A stretch of 64,000 nt of DNA from Siderastrea siderea. Its lineage: Eukaryota; Cnidaria; Anthozoa; Scleractinia; Rhizangiidae. Under the pieces are notes generated by a model that did no database searches, had not been told where the DNA came from, and saw only the letters and a list, made by a program, of their open reading frames with translations. The translations under genes were made by a program, and so were the position numbers. The number at the start of each line of letters is the position of its first letter. Within the stretch, counting starts at the first letter, position 1. Shown here piece by piece: positions 21,941 through 33,418 of this stretch. The stretch lies in assembly GCA_964030785.1 (NCBI GenBank), contig OZ034971.1, positions 38,368,304 to 38,432,303 on the forward strand, given 5' to 3'.

Positions 21941-23226
21941 TTAAAAGATCAGCGAAATATTTAAATTTAACTGTTTCTCAAGCGACGTACCGGTAAATTT
22001 ATAACCTAAGCGCTTCATAACACTTCCGCAGTGCTTTTCAACAATTTGTACAATAGTGGAGTTTGTTTTCACTCTCCATTTAAAAGCGATTTTCTTTGAG
22101 TCTCGTGTAGTACTAAAAGCATTCACGGAGCCTTTTGGAGATGTATTTCCCACTTGTGTTGTCTAATACACCCATTTCCTGGTGTTATCTAACATCCCGA
22201 TTCCTGCAAATTTGTAGAGCTCACCGACTGTTGATAAAGGACGAGTAGCAAGATCTTCAAACCGGATTAACTTGTACATCTAACGCGTGGCGAAATTGTA
22301 TTCAACATCCCAAATGAGATGTCCGACGAAAATTGACGGCAAATGTTTTTCACAAACCATTCTAACTTTCGTCTTGGTTCCAACTGTGGCCTCTTAAAAA
22401 AGTTCACAGTCATCAAAGAATTGATAACAGCTCTTGGATCTCGCACCAAATGAATAATTCTGCATTCACTCTCACGGTTTGAGAAACAACTTACTAACGG
22501 CTGGTCGCTCCATTGCCCAGTTGGTATTCTCGGCGTAAGTATTTTCATTACAAAAACGCTGTAATTGTGTTTTCAAGCTTCCTCAAGTTCGTCTGAAGTT
22601 ACCTTGTTACAAACTAAAGATTTCCCGTTTTTGATACAAAACGGAAACGACATCAAAGCAAGGCTTCTATGCCGATCTTTTTCGACCAAGTCCTTTGTGA
22701 AGGCGCCATCGTGAAAATTGCACGTCAACACATCCTTCAAAAATTTAGATGCTAAGGCTTCGTAGGGTACCAACGAGAAATTAAAGTCGAACAAAGAGTT
22801 TTCGGTGAAATGCAACTGAAATGAATGCAACGGCTCAAACAAATAAAAAACACCAGGATGATGATTAAACACATCGCCTAAAAATGAAGATCCACATCTT
22901 GGTAAAGACAAAATGACGACATTGATCCTGCGCTTTGTTGAAACAAGCAACTTAGATCCCGGGAATATTTCTTGGCCTTTGATTCCGTTGCTAAAAACAA
23001 GGTTGTCTCCCCAGTTTCTGAATGGGTAGATAAACGTGAGTAAAAGAAACACCAATACTGTTAAACAAAATGTCAGTGATTTCCGCTGAGTAAAGATGCC
23101 ACACATTTTTTTCCTCGTTTTCTGAGCAACTTGCCTCGTTGTAATTTCAACAACTCTGTAGATCAAAACTGATACGATTTCAGTCCTTGCTAAGGAAGGT
23201 TCTTCCTGGTTAATACACTGTATCAA
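21941..23226 (-). pseudogene. Carbohydrate (GlcNAc/Gal-6-O type) sulfotransferase pseudogene
   Basis: The minus strand encodes a type II membrane protein like the CHST family, which moves sulfate from PAPS to glycans in the Golgi. The likely start is MCGIFTQRKS (about 23103), followed by a TM helix (SLTFCLTVLVFLLLTFIY). The 5'-phosphosulfate loop LPRCGSSFLGDVFNHHPGVF and FEPLH are present, as is the 3'-phosphate site IIHLVRDPRAVINS. The C-terminal parts YKLIRFEDLATRPLSTVGEL and STTRDSKKIAFKWR are recognisable. Breaks: an in-frame TGA at 22573-22575, a frame change between about 22350 and 22276, TAG just before YKLIRFE, and TAG at about 22166. Several independent breaks make a pseudogene the best call. 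A further in-frame Met lies upstream at 23226. The 9-bp satellite begins about 400 bp upstream. Confidence 0.85.
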
Positions 23227-23639
23227 GATGTCTAGAGTTTTCCTTTATCTAGTGCCTCCCTTTCTGTGTGAAAAGAATATTATTTGTTTTGACGAACGTT
23301 ATTTAACTAACCTAGCAGGCCTGCACCGATCCAAAGCGGCTCTGTGATTGGCTAGTTAGCGAGAACAATAGAAATATTTTTTCGGGAAATGACGTGGTAC
23401 ATGTGTCGTTGCTTATTTCACATTGGCTTTGAAGTCGAATTCTTTGTTTTATTAGTAAACCAACTATTAGGCCCCCTTTCTTCATATGTCACATCATTTC
23501 GTGCAAAGTATCCTATTCTTCTCGCTAGCAAGCCAGTCATAGTGCCGCTTTCGATCGGTGCAGGGAGACCTGTTCCTTAAGAACTAGAAGACCTCAAAAG
23601 ACAACAAAGGATCCTCTCAGTTGAACCTCTGGGTTCTAC

Positions 23640-25880
23640 CGGTTGTACCGAGTGTACGAAGTGTACCGAGTGTACTGGCTGTACCGAGCGTACCGAGTGT
23701 ACCGAGCGTACCGAGTGTACCGAGTGTACCGAGAGTACTAAGCATACCGAGTGTACCGAGTGTACCGGTTGTACCGCGTGCACCGAGTGTACCGAGTGTA
23801 CCAAGCGTACCAAGTGTACCGAGTGTAACGAGTGTACCGAGTGTACCGAGTGTACCGAGTGTTCCGAGTGTACCGAGTGTACCGGCTGTACCGAGCGTAC
23901 CGAGCGTACCGAGTGTACCGAGAGTACCGAGTGTACCGAGCGTACCGAGCGTACCGAGCGTACCGAGCGTACCGAGTGTACCGAGCGTACCGAGTGTACC
24001 GAGTGTACCGGCTGTACCGAGTGTACCGGCTGTACCGAGTGTACCGAGTGTACCGAGTGTACCGAGTGTACCGAGTGTACCGTGTACCGAGTATACCGAG
24101 CGTACAGAGTGTACCGAGTGTACCGGCTGTACCAAGTGTACCGAGTGTACCGAGTGTACCAGCTGTACCGAGTGTACCGGCTGTACCGAGTGTACCGAGT
24201 GTACTGAGTGTACCGAGTGTACCGCGTGTACCGAGTGTACCGAGAGTACCGAGTGTACCGAGTGTTACGACTGCACCGAGTGTACCAAGTGTTACGAGTG
24301 CACCGAGTGCATAGAGTGTACCGAGCGTACCGAGTGCACCGAGTGCATAGAGTGTACCGAGCGTACCGAGTGCACCGAGTGCATAGAGTGTACCGAGCGT
24401 ACCGAGTGCACCGAGTGCATAGAGTGTACCGAGCGTACCAAGCGTACCGAGTGCATAGAGTGTCCCGAGCGTACCGAGTGTACCGAGTGTACTGGCTGTA
24501 CCGAGTGTACCGAGTGTACCGGTTGTACCGAGTGTACCGAGTGTACCAGCTGTACCGGCTGTACCAAGTGTACCGAGTGTACCGGCTGTACCGAGTGTAC
24601 CGAGTGTACCGAGTGTACCGAGTGTACGGGGCTGTACCGAGAGTACCGAGTGTACCAAGTGTTACGAGTGCACCGAGTGTACCAAGTGTTACGAGTGCAC
24701 CGAGTGCATAGAGTGTACCGAGCGTACCGAGTGTACCGAGTGCATAGAGTGTACCGAGCGTACAAAGTGTACCGGCTGTACCGAGAGTACCAAGTGTACC
24801 AAGTGTTACGAGTGCACCGAGTGTACCGAGTGTACCGAGTGTATCGAGTGTACCGAGTGTACCGAGTGTACCGAGTGTACCGAGTGTACCGAGGGTACCG
24901 GCTGTACCGGCTGTACCAAGTGTACCGAGTGTACCGAGTGTGCCGGCTGTACTGGCTGTACCGAGTGTACCGGCTGTACCGAGTGTACCGAGTGTACCGA
25001 GTGTACCAGCTGTACCGAGTGTTCCGAGTGTACCGAGTGTACCGGCTGTACCTAATGTACCGAGTATACCGAGTGTGCCGGCTGTACCGAGTGTTACGAG
25101 TGTACCGAGTGTACCGAGTGTACCCGCTGCACCGGCTGTACCAAGCGTACCGAGCGTACCGAGGGTACCGAGTGTGCTGGCTGTACCGAGTGTACCGAGT
25201 GTACCGAGTGTACCGGCTGTACCGAGTGTACCGAGTGTGCCGGCTGTACCAAGTGTACCGAGTGTACCGAGCGTAGAGTGTATCGAGTGTACCGGCTCTA
25301 CCAAGTGTACCGAGTGTACCGAGTGTACCGAGTGTACCGAGTGTACCGAGTGTACCGGCTGTACCGAGTGTACCGGCTGTACCAAGTGTAACGAGTGTAC
25401 CGAGCGTACCGAGTGTACCGGCTGTACCGGCTGTACCGAGCGTACCGAGTGTACTGAGCGTACTGAGCGTACTGAGCGTACCGAGCGTACCGAGTGTACC
25501 GAGTGTACCGAGTGTACCGAGTGTACCGAGTGTACCGGCTGTATCAAGTGTACCGAGTGTACCGAGTGTACCGGCTGTACTGGCTGTACCGAGTGTACTG
25601 AGTGTACCAGCTGTACCGAGTGTTCCGAGTGTACCGAGTGTACCGGCTCTACCTAATGTACCGAGTATACCGAGTGTGCCGGCTGTACCGAGTGTTACGA
25701 GTGTACCGAGTGTACCCGCTGCACCGGCTGTACCGAGCGAACCGAGCGTACCGAGGGTACCGAGTGTACCGGCTGTACCGAGTGTACCGGCTGTACCGAG
25801 TGTACCGAGTGTACCGGCTGTACGGAGTGTACCGAGTGTACCGGCTGTACCGAGTGTTACGAGTGCACCGAGTGTACGGG
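23640..25880. repeat. 2.2 kb satellite of a 9-bp unit (TGTACCGAG)
   Basis: About 250 copies of a 9-bp unit, mainly TGTACCGAG with variants CGTACCGAG, TGTACCGGC and TGCACCGAG. Because 9 is a multiple of 3 and the unit has few stop-forming triplets, long open frames appear on both strands (Val-Pro-Ser, Cys-Thr-Glu and Tyr-Arg-Val repeats on plus; Leu-Gly-Thr on minus). I treat these as artefacts. Higher-order structure is visible: a roughly 36-bp unit with GTGCATAGAG repeats at about 24299-24450, and a block of about 140 bp at 25007-25150 recurs about 601 bp later. Confidence 0.93.
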
Positions 25881-25890
25881 GTATTTATGT

Positions 25891-25915
25891 CCACTCTTAA
25901 TTCAATTAAGAGTGG
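25891..25915. repeat. Perfect 25-bp palindrome at satellite edge
   Basis: Two 12-base arms, CCACTCTTAATT and AATTAAGAGTGG, surround a single C. It lies about 10 bases after the last satellite unit. Confidence 0.85.
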
Positions 25916-26364
25916 AAAAGAATTGCTTAAGTGATACCCTGGAAAAGCTACAAACGTAATAATTGGTCACAAATGCAATTAAATCTTCCAATGTAAGAAC
26001 GACTACCCAGAAATTTAATAAAGCCCTCAAATGTAATAAGGATTGATCACAATAAAACCGGTGCGAGACCATTAAGGGCTTTGTATGTTGGAACCTAAAT
26101 TTTGAAGTAAATGCGATATTTGATGGGGAGTGAATGCAGAAAAGAAAAGGGGAGTGTGCTACTTAAACTTGCCACTATAGCGTACTGAGTTGCGGCTACA
26201 GTAAATGATGGCGTGGACTTGTTTTCCTTTCGAATGACGTTTTGGACCTATTAATTCCCCACTTCAAAGCATATTTTACCACCATCTTTGCACCCAAAAT
26301 TGGACACGTTTTTTCTGGTATAGCTCTGCCAGAATTTGGTCGATATTCAAAATGGACACACGTA

Positions 26365-27016
26365 TGGATGGATCATAGGAAGCCCAAGCATAATACTTGA
26401 ACATCATTAAAAATGGCGTTTCAAAATATAAGTCTTTGTATGGGATTTCGAAGCGAACATTTTGAGCAATACATAACAACGAACTAACTGAATTAAGTTC
26501 ATGAAACATTACATGGTGTTGTTTGCTATCCTTACAAAGCATTTTGGGCAATTTTAGGTCCATTTACTTAACTGTGTTAGTACGTGTATAATACATTGAC
26601 AAGGAAGGAGTCAATTGGCCCGATTTAGCCACTATCACCGCTCGACACGTTTCGGAATTCGCTCGAATTTACCCACAAATATAGTTCAGGCTCCCATTCT
26701 GACTTAGCGACTTGACAAAAGGAAGACATACAAGTGATCTTCTCAAAACCAATTGCACATACCTCGTGTCCCAAAAGAATTATCCACTGCACAAAATCAT
26801 AATAGCATCTCAAAATAAGCCGCCATGGATCCGTGAGGATCCCGATAGCCCCGTCTGACCGCGGTCGGCAATGGTCACCAGTCAAATCATGCCCTTATGG
26901 GGAGGGCCACGCTCGTTTTGGTCGTGTTACAATTGTAGTAACTATGACCCGGTAAGGACACAAAATTGTCGCTCCAACGTAGTCTGGTTCGCGCGAGAAT
27001 GGTGGAATCGCTGCGC
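26365..27016 (-). repeat. Inverted duplication, left arm
   Basis: About 650 bp closely matches 31279-31925 in the opposite orientation. Shared landmarks are ACCAGACTACGTTGGAGCG, TCCTCACGGATCCATGGCGG and GTGTCGAGCGGTGATAGTGG. Short open frames inside are shared but broken and unrecognised. Confidence 0.8.
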
Positions 27017-29740
27017 GGGACTCCGTGACCTTATGGAGAGAATTAAGTTAGCGAAAGAAATTAAAACGGTCTTGGCCGTTAGAAACTGAAAATGAGTCAA
27101 GAAAAAGAGAAAGTGAATCGTGTTTCTCCTTCCTCCTATATTTCTATTCATGCGTGGTAAATTGAACATATTTGCGATGATGTACAAAACGTTTGTAATA
27201 CAGGTCAGTCTACTGCGTTAATTTTAAATACGTACTCTGCGTGAATTGAATGTGTTCAATTTTTTGGAATCGTCGATAGGTTTTATATACCACTGAGGTA
27301 TATTTTTTCGAACCGAAGTCGGCAAATTCATTTAAATTCATATCCTCACGCGCGTGAAAATGTTTTATTTTAAAATTGTTATAATTTTATATACAATATC
27401 TATTTCTATATTTGCATGAACAGTCCGGGCCATAACCAGAACTGGATATAAATTTCTTGTAATCTGATTGGTTCACACATGACCAAAACATTACGTTGAC
27501 CGCGAAAGGACTAAGTTCCAGGAGAGAGTACAGCGAAAAACAGATTGAAAGCTTTCCATTTCAGCTCGCAGGTCTTGTTGAAGAAAGGGTTCAAACATAA
27601 ACATAGACAATTTTCTTCATTCGGATGAGGTCTTACTCGCCAAGTATTAGCTAGGACAGCCGAAGCGTCCTGAAAACTTGCTTACGGCTGGTATGTAATT
27701 ATATCATCAACGACGACGTTTCGGCCTCTATTGCGCCGAGAATAATTTGCTGCTCGAGTTTATAAAAGCAGAACACGCGGTATTCATTGTCTCTGAATTA
27801 AAGTACTCATTCATCAGAGAATAAGCGTAGTCGAAGCTGTGTGGATGTGGGGTTCGGATTGTTGTGAGACTTGCGCCTTACTAAACTGAAGGCGGACAGT
27901 ACCATTTATAATCTTTCTCGGTAGCCGGCTCTGTTTTGCTTTCGGTAGCTGGCATAAGCTTACCTATATCCCGGCTACATGCGACGGGAGGATTCCGTGC
28001 AATTTTATAAACAACGAAGACAGTTAGTTTTTGGCACTGAAAATGTTCTGCCATGCCTGTATACGTGTTTCAGGCGTGCTTGTATAAAAGGTTCAGGATA
28101 ACCCAGATTGTATGAATTATTGCTTGTGTAGAAAAATTCAGTGGTCACAAATAAAATCGAGCGCTGAAAACTGTCTCTGTAATTGTTAGCTGTGGAAAAT
28201 CCACTATCAATGAAATTTAAAATTCCAGTGGCCATCCTGAGATGGTAAAGATGTGTTTCACTGCTTAGGCCTCAGAGGCTGATGTTAAAACTGATTACTT
28301 TTTATTTTTGTGCATACAGGGTTAAAATGTAAGCTAATTATACATGTATTTTGAGCAGATATAATATATTCTTTCACATCAAATAAACTTAACCAACTGA
28401 AAATTCTACAGGATAGGAACTAATGGCCAAGGTATATGTTTTACTGTACTAGTAAGCATACAAGGATTTTGGCCCTGCAGTGAGCACATAAACAAGACAT
28501 AAGACTTATTTGAGATAGGCCAATGCAATAGTCCCATCCAACCCAGAGCACTTATTAGAGAGGGTTCTAGTTTGAATAGTTAGTGTCAATGCAAAAACAA
28601 CTGAAAGAAGCTCCTGAATTGGCTTTGGAAATGAAATAAACTATTTCTTTAATTGTTTGCTAGTCCACGACTCAAAGAAGAGGACCTCTTTAATATAGAC
28701 CCACTTCCTGAGTTCAGATGGCTAGCAAGAACACTTTCATTGCTGATGACACTATCCAAGTTGTAAGTAACCTACACTGATCAGAAGTGTAAGCAAACTG
28801 TTCAATCTTGTTTGACGATCGTATTCTCCCAATATCTTTACAGGAAGTACATTTTAAGTTGTGATAAGCTATGCATTGCTAACCAAAGTTTTGATATTGT
28901 GACAAGATATGACTTACAAACATTTATGTAAAACAGTAATAAGCACATACAATATGCAGGGAATAATTCAACTTCATTCAAGAAAAATGTTTCCACCCCA
29001 TGATCACTCGACTTCACCGTGAAATTGTTCAAACCACCCAGGGCGTACTCTCATATGGAAGGAGAGAGGGGTTGTAAACTGCCGATTTGGATATCACTTT
29101 GAGTAGAGAGGATGGAATGCTAATAATACATACTACATAATAAATTATACATACTAGTCATACTAGTAATACATCCTGGTATTACTTCGGGTTGTAACTG
29201 AAGAAATAAAAATATTTCCATCATTGTTGTGTGCGTGGTGTAGATGTTTCATAATGGGATCTTAACGCAGTCAACTTCTGTCATGTCCAGATTGGTCTCC
29301 TCTAGGATTACAATTAAAAAAAATCTGGAGAGCAATATTATTCTTGACCCACTGGAGTTATGCCACAGGTGAAAAGTCTAAGGAATGCCACTACTATCAT
29401 CATGTAAGAAAATGTTATTCTAATCTCCCCGGGGAGAGGACTCATCCACTTCCCTAGCTTGTCTATTAAGCAGGGTATGCAGAGCAGTGGGAAGGTTGAA
29501 GGCTAAACTTAGGAATGCTTCCATTTCATTCTGTAGTTTTGGGGGCAGTATAGGTATCATCCCCTTCGAGCGATGCCAACATTTCCTTTGACTCCCCAGT
29601 GCTCTGCATTTTCAATTCCCCGCCTGGCAACCCCACACGGTTATTATAGTTGCACAAAAATAATGAAAATGCATTACTAACAATGCTTCTTTTCACAATA
29701 ATTTATTAAACTGTAAATGGTTTGAACCCAGGAGTCATAT
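27017..29740. other. Non-coding stretch, no gene recognised
   Basis: AT-rich sequence between the arms of the inverted duplication. I see no protein family, splice-supported exon, or tandem repeat in it. Confidence 0.5.
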
Positions 29741-29741
29741 C

Positions 29742-29989
29742 ATAATTCGGTAAATTGTGATCGTCTGGGTGAGTGTAGTCCTGAGAAGGACTGTTTGAGG
29801 TGACATTGACTGACGATCTCGTCGACCAATCAGGACAACGACCAGAGACATAACATCTACTGACGATTCACAGTTCACTTGACTCTGATGATGACTTCCA
29901 CTCAGGTTGTCGAAACCTCGGTCAATGTCACCTCAAACAGTCCTTCTCAGGACTACACTCACCCGGACGATCACAATTTACTGAATTAT
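29742..29989. mobile_element. MITE with about 70-bp inverted ends
   Basis: The left end ATAATTCGGTAAATTGTGAT and the right end, read from the other side, ATAATTCAGTAAATTGTGAT begin inverted arms. The arms run through GTGAGTGTAGTCCTGAGAAG to GGTGACATTGACTGA. The unique centre contains CTGATGA and GTCGAAAC, resembling parts of a hammerhead ribozyme core. Confidence 0.8.
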
Positions 29990-31278
29990 AATAATTTATT
30001 ATTTATGCAAACATCTTCCATCAAAACACTCCAATTGTGCCAGTTCTTCTAGGTAAGCAGCTCTGTATAACCTGGAAAAAAGCAACTCTTGTTGATAATT
30101 CTGAAGTAACCTCTGAGCATGTTGTTGCAAATACTTTTTTTTCTTAGTCTTGTTGTATTATGGTAAATAGCAAATTAGTAAATTAATTTAAATAGACAGT
30201 AGAAAACAAAATGATGCAAGTCTTCAAATCACATCAGCATCAAACAAAAAACAACACCAGTTTACAGCAGTGCCAGAAGTGAGAGCTGACCGAGTAAATA
30301 AAATATGTCAAAATTTATTTGGAAGAAGAAAATTTAGGTCGTGAATAAAAACATCTTGTAGCTGCTTCTGCAAGAAAGCACCACAAATATTCTCCAAAAA
30401 GCACATCATGTTGACCTAGATGATGAAATGAGCATCTTAAAGCCCATTTAAATTTCTACTGCCAGAATATGATACAACATTTTACTCTGTATGCTGCACA
30501 CAGCTTTTATAATCCTAATTTCCCACGACAGTAGAGAACCGTTTCCAATGCGGCCTACAGCTTGCAGGGTCTCGTCTCCCATGTTTTTTAGTTTTTTTTT
30601 TTACTCCCACACAATCTACAATCACGGTGCTTTTCCTTGACTGCACGGGAAAAATGAACACAGCGTGAAATTCGAGTCACAGCATCATCAAGGACTGGCC
30701 GTAAGGTTTTTCTCTGTGATGACATTTCTTATGGTGCCTACGTTTGCATCTTCAAAAGCCTTGGACCCAGAGACGCAGTCATGGACCCACACAAAAATAA
30801 CACCATGTAAAAGCAAATTTCATACACATTAACGACATATTTTTTTCACAAGGGACAAAAAATGCTACGTACCTGATTTTTCCATTGATGTGGCGTCCTG
30901 TCGAGTCGAAAACAGAGCAAAAAAAGCACAAAATGGCACGGTTTCGGCCTCCCAACTCGTGAAAGCTTCGCAAAATGCCATTTTCTTCTCCACTCAACAA
31001 ATCTCTATTGTTCTATTCTATTGTGAACAAAGCCTTGTGGGAAAAGGCCGCTTTTTGGCCACAAAAAGAGCTCAGAAAAGAGTATGTATAGTGTACCTAG
31101 CTTCGGCGGCCATATTGCCATTTCTCGTGACGTCACCAGATATCCAATTCTGGTTATCCGCCGCACTGATGAAGCCGGTCAGGTAACCTACTTATTAAAA
31201 AAACAAGAAAATATACACCCTGAAAATGGATATAAATTCAGAAATGGGAATGATTTATTTTTGCTATCCGCTTGTAAC

Positions 31279-31925
31279 ACGCAGCGATTTTCTCACGCGA
31301 ACCAGACTACGTTGGAGCGACAATTTGTGTCCTTACCGGGTCATAGTTACTACAATTGTAACACGACCAAAACGAGCGTGGCCCTCTCCATAAGGGCATG
31401 ATTTGACTGGTGTCCAGTGCCGACCGCTGTCAAACGGGGCAATCGGGATCCTCACGGATCCATGGCGGCCTATTTTGAGATGCTATTACGATTTTGTGCA
31501 GCGGATAATTCTTTTGGGACACGAGGTATGTGCAATTGGTTTTGAGAAAATCACTTATATGTCTTCCTTTTGTCAAGTTGCTAAGTCAGAATGGGAGCCT
31601 GAACTAGATTTGTGGGTAAATTCGAGCGAATTCCGAAACGTGTCGAGCGGTGATAGTGGCTAAATCGGGCCAAATGACTCCTTCCTTGTCAATGTATTAT
31701 ACATGTACTAATACACAGTAAGGTAAATGGACCTAAAATTGCTCAAAATGCGTTGTAAGGATAGCAAACAACACCATGTAATGTTTCATGAACTTTATTC
31801 AGTTAGTTCGCTGTTATGTATTGCTCAAAATGTTCGCTTCGAAATCCCATACAAAGTCTTATATTTTGAGACGCCATTTCTAATAATATTCAAATATTAT
31901 GCTTGGGTGTCCTGTGGATGGATCT
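31279..31925 (+). repeat. Inverted duplication, right arm
   Basis: Partner of 26365-27016 in opposite orientation. Similarity stops just before the element at 31944. Confidence 0.8.
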
Positions 31926-31943
31926 GTCCTTGCTGTGTTAGCT

Positions 31944-33272
31944 TAACCTGCGATCAGGCTCTATTTTCGTTTCGCTCGGTGAAACATTCAGGCGGGACAG
32001 GCGAAACGAAAAATAGAGCCTGATACAATTCTTCTACGGAACGTCTGCCGCCCACTTTTTTGATTGATTGACATTCAACAAAACAGCCAATCAAAATTTC
32101 TTCTGCTTGCACGATCCTCGGCATGCAAATTTCCCATAACGGCAATTCGCAAAAAGTCACGCAAATGTGGCAAAATAAGAAAATCATAGGCTACCATATA
32201 TCTTCTAGGCACAAGCACTCAAATTTACACGATTGCTAACTTGAAGGTTCCGGTATTGTACATGGTTGCTCTGTCTGAGCTGAAACTGAATGAAAATTCA
32301 AAACACGACGAGGTTGTCATGTACCAAAATATGCTGCATTCTTGAATCCTTTCCCATTTCAGGTGGTATCCGGAAATATTCTCTTCGCATTTGTCACCGA
32401 TTTTCCGCGTAAAAAACCTTGGGCAATTAAGAGAAATACCTCCAGTTTCATTCTTTAGAATAAAGATATAAATAAAACCGTTAATAAACAAAGGAGTATT
32501 TTGTAATGTAATTTAGTTCCAGAAGTGATAAATATTTGAGATTAGCAGCGAATTTTGTCTCTAAACAGCAGCGAATTTTAAAACGTAGAACATTTATTAT
32601 AAAACTAGTCAGATCCTTTGGTGTCAATGTCAGAGATCAATAAAACGACATAAGTATTAAACAATGAATGAATAAACTAAAAATCGTTATTGCGACTTGA
32701 TAGCGGCTCTCGCCAAATATCGGTTTACCGATTGTTGATCATTCTTGGCGAAAGATACTTGTTCGTCTGCTGTTCGTTTTGTTTCGTAAAACGCGGAAAC
32801 AACCACTACTCTGTTCATGTTATCAATACCAGGACATACTAGCTGAAAGACGTCAAATGCAAATTCCGAGACACGATGCGATAAAACGGAATACATACTT
32901 CACTGTTGCTGTACTTCTCTACTCCAGGTGAGAGACAGCTTGCGTCAAACCGAACGCCATTCTCAGGAGAGAAAGAAATGGTGACAATTCTCCTAGAACG
33001 ACGAGAATTTATTAGAGCAACACATTTTTACTTCGGGAGACTTGTTCCTTGGTTGTTCCTTGGCAATGGCGGTCGGATCGACGTCTTGTAGACAATTTAC
33101 TTCCGTTGACAGCTCTATTGTTAAAGGGCCAATCAGATTGCGAGATTCCGCGGCCAAAATTTGGCCGCCGACACGAACTTCTGTGAGAGATTGTATCAGG
33201 CCCTATTTTAGCGAGCGACCAACGTAAGAGAATATGAGAGCGATGCTGAAATTCGGCCTGATCGCAGGTTAG
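31944..33272. mobile_element. DNA transposon remnant A, 9-bp target duplication
   Basis: The inverted ends are TAACCTGCGATCAGGC. An exact 9-bp repeat, GTGTTAGCT, flanks both sides (31935-31943 and 33273-33281). A 9-bp target duplication with such ends suggests a Mutator-like (MULE) non-autonomous element (inference). Inside, 31959-32022 is a hairpin built on CTATTTTCGTTTCGC. No transposase seen. It is related to element B at 52310. Confidence 0.75.
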
Positions 33273-33418
33273 TGTTAGCTGCTTATCAAAACAATCTGGT
33301 GACGTCAAAAATGATGACGTCACAAGTGATTCAATGTCTCCCGTCGAAAACGTCCTAAAAATAAGCCTCTTGGCGGGAAAGAGTTAAATCTTAGAGAACG
33401 TTTAGAGGTTTGCCTTAA

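Noticed and set aside
22573..22575. Selenocysteine codon in the sulfotransferase
   Set aside because: Additional TAG stops and a frame change downstream mean recoding alone could not give a full protein.
23577..25547. 656-codon open frame (minus) and 551-codon open frame (plus) in the satellite
   Set aside because: Both come from a 9-bp repeat whose unit contains almost no stop triplets; the frames drift between reading registers of the repeat and show no domain or start context.
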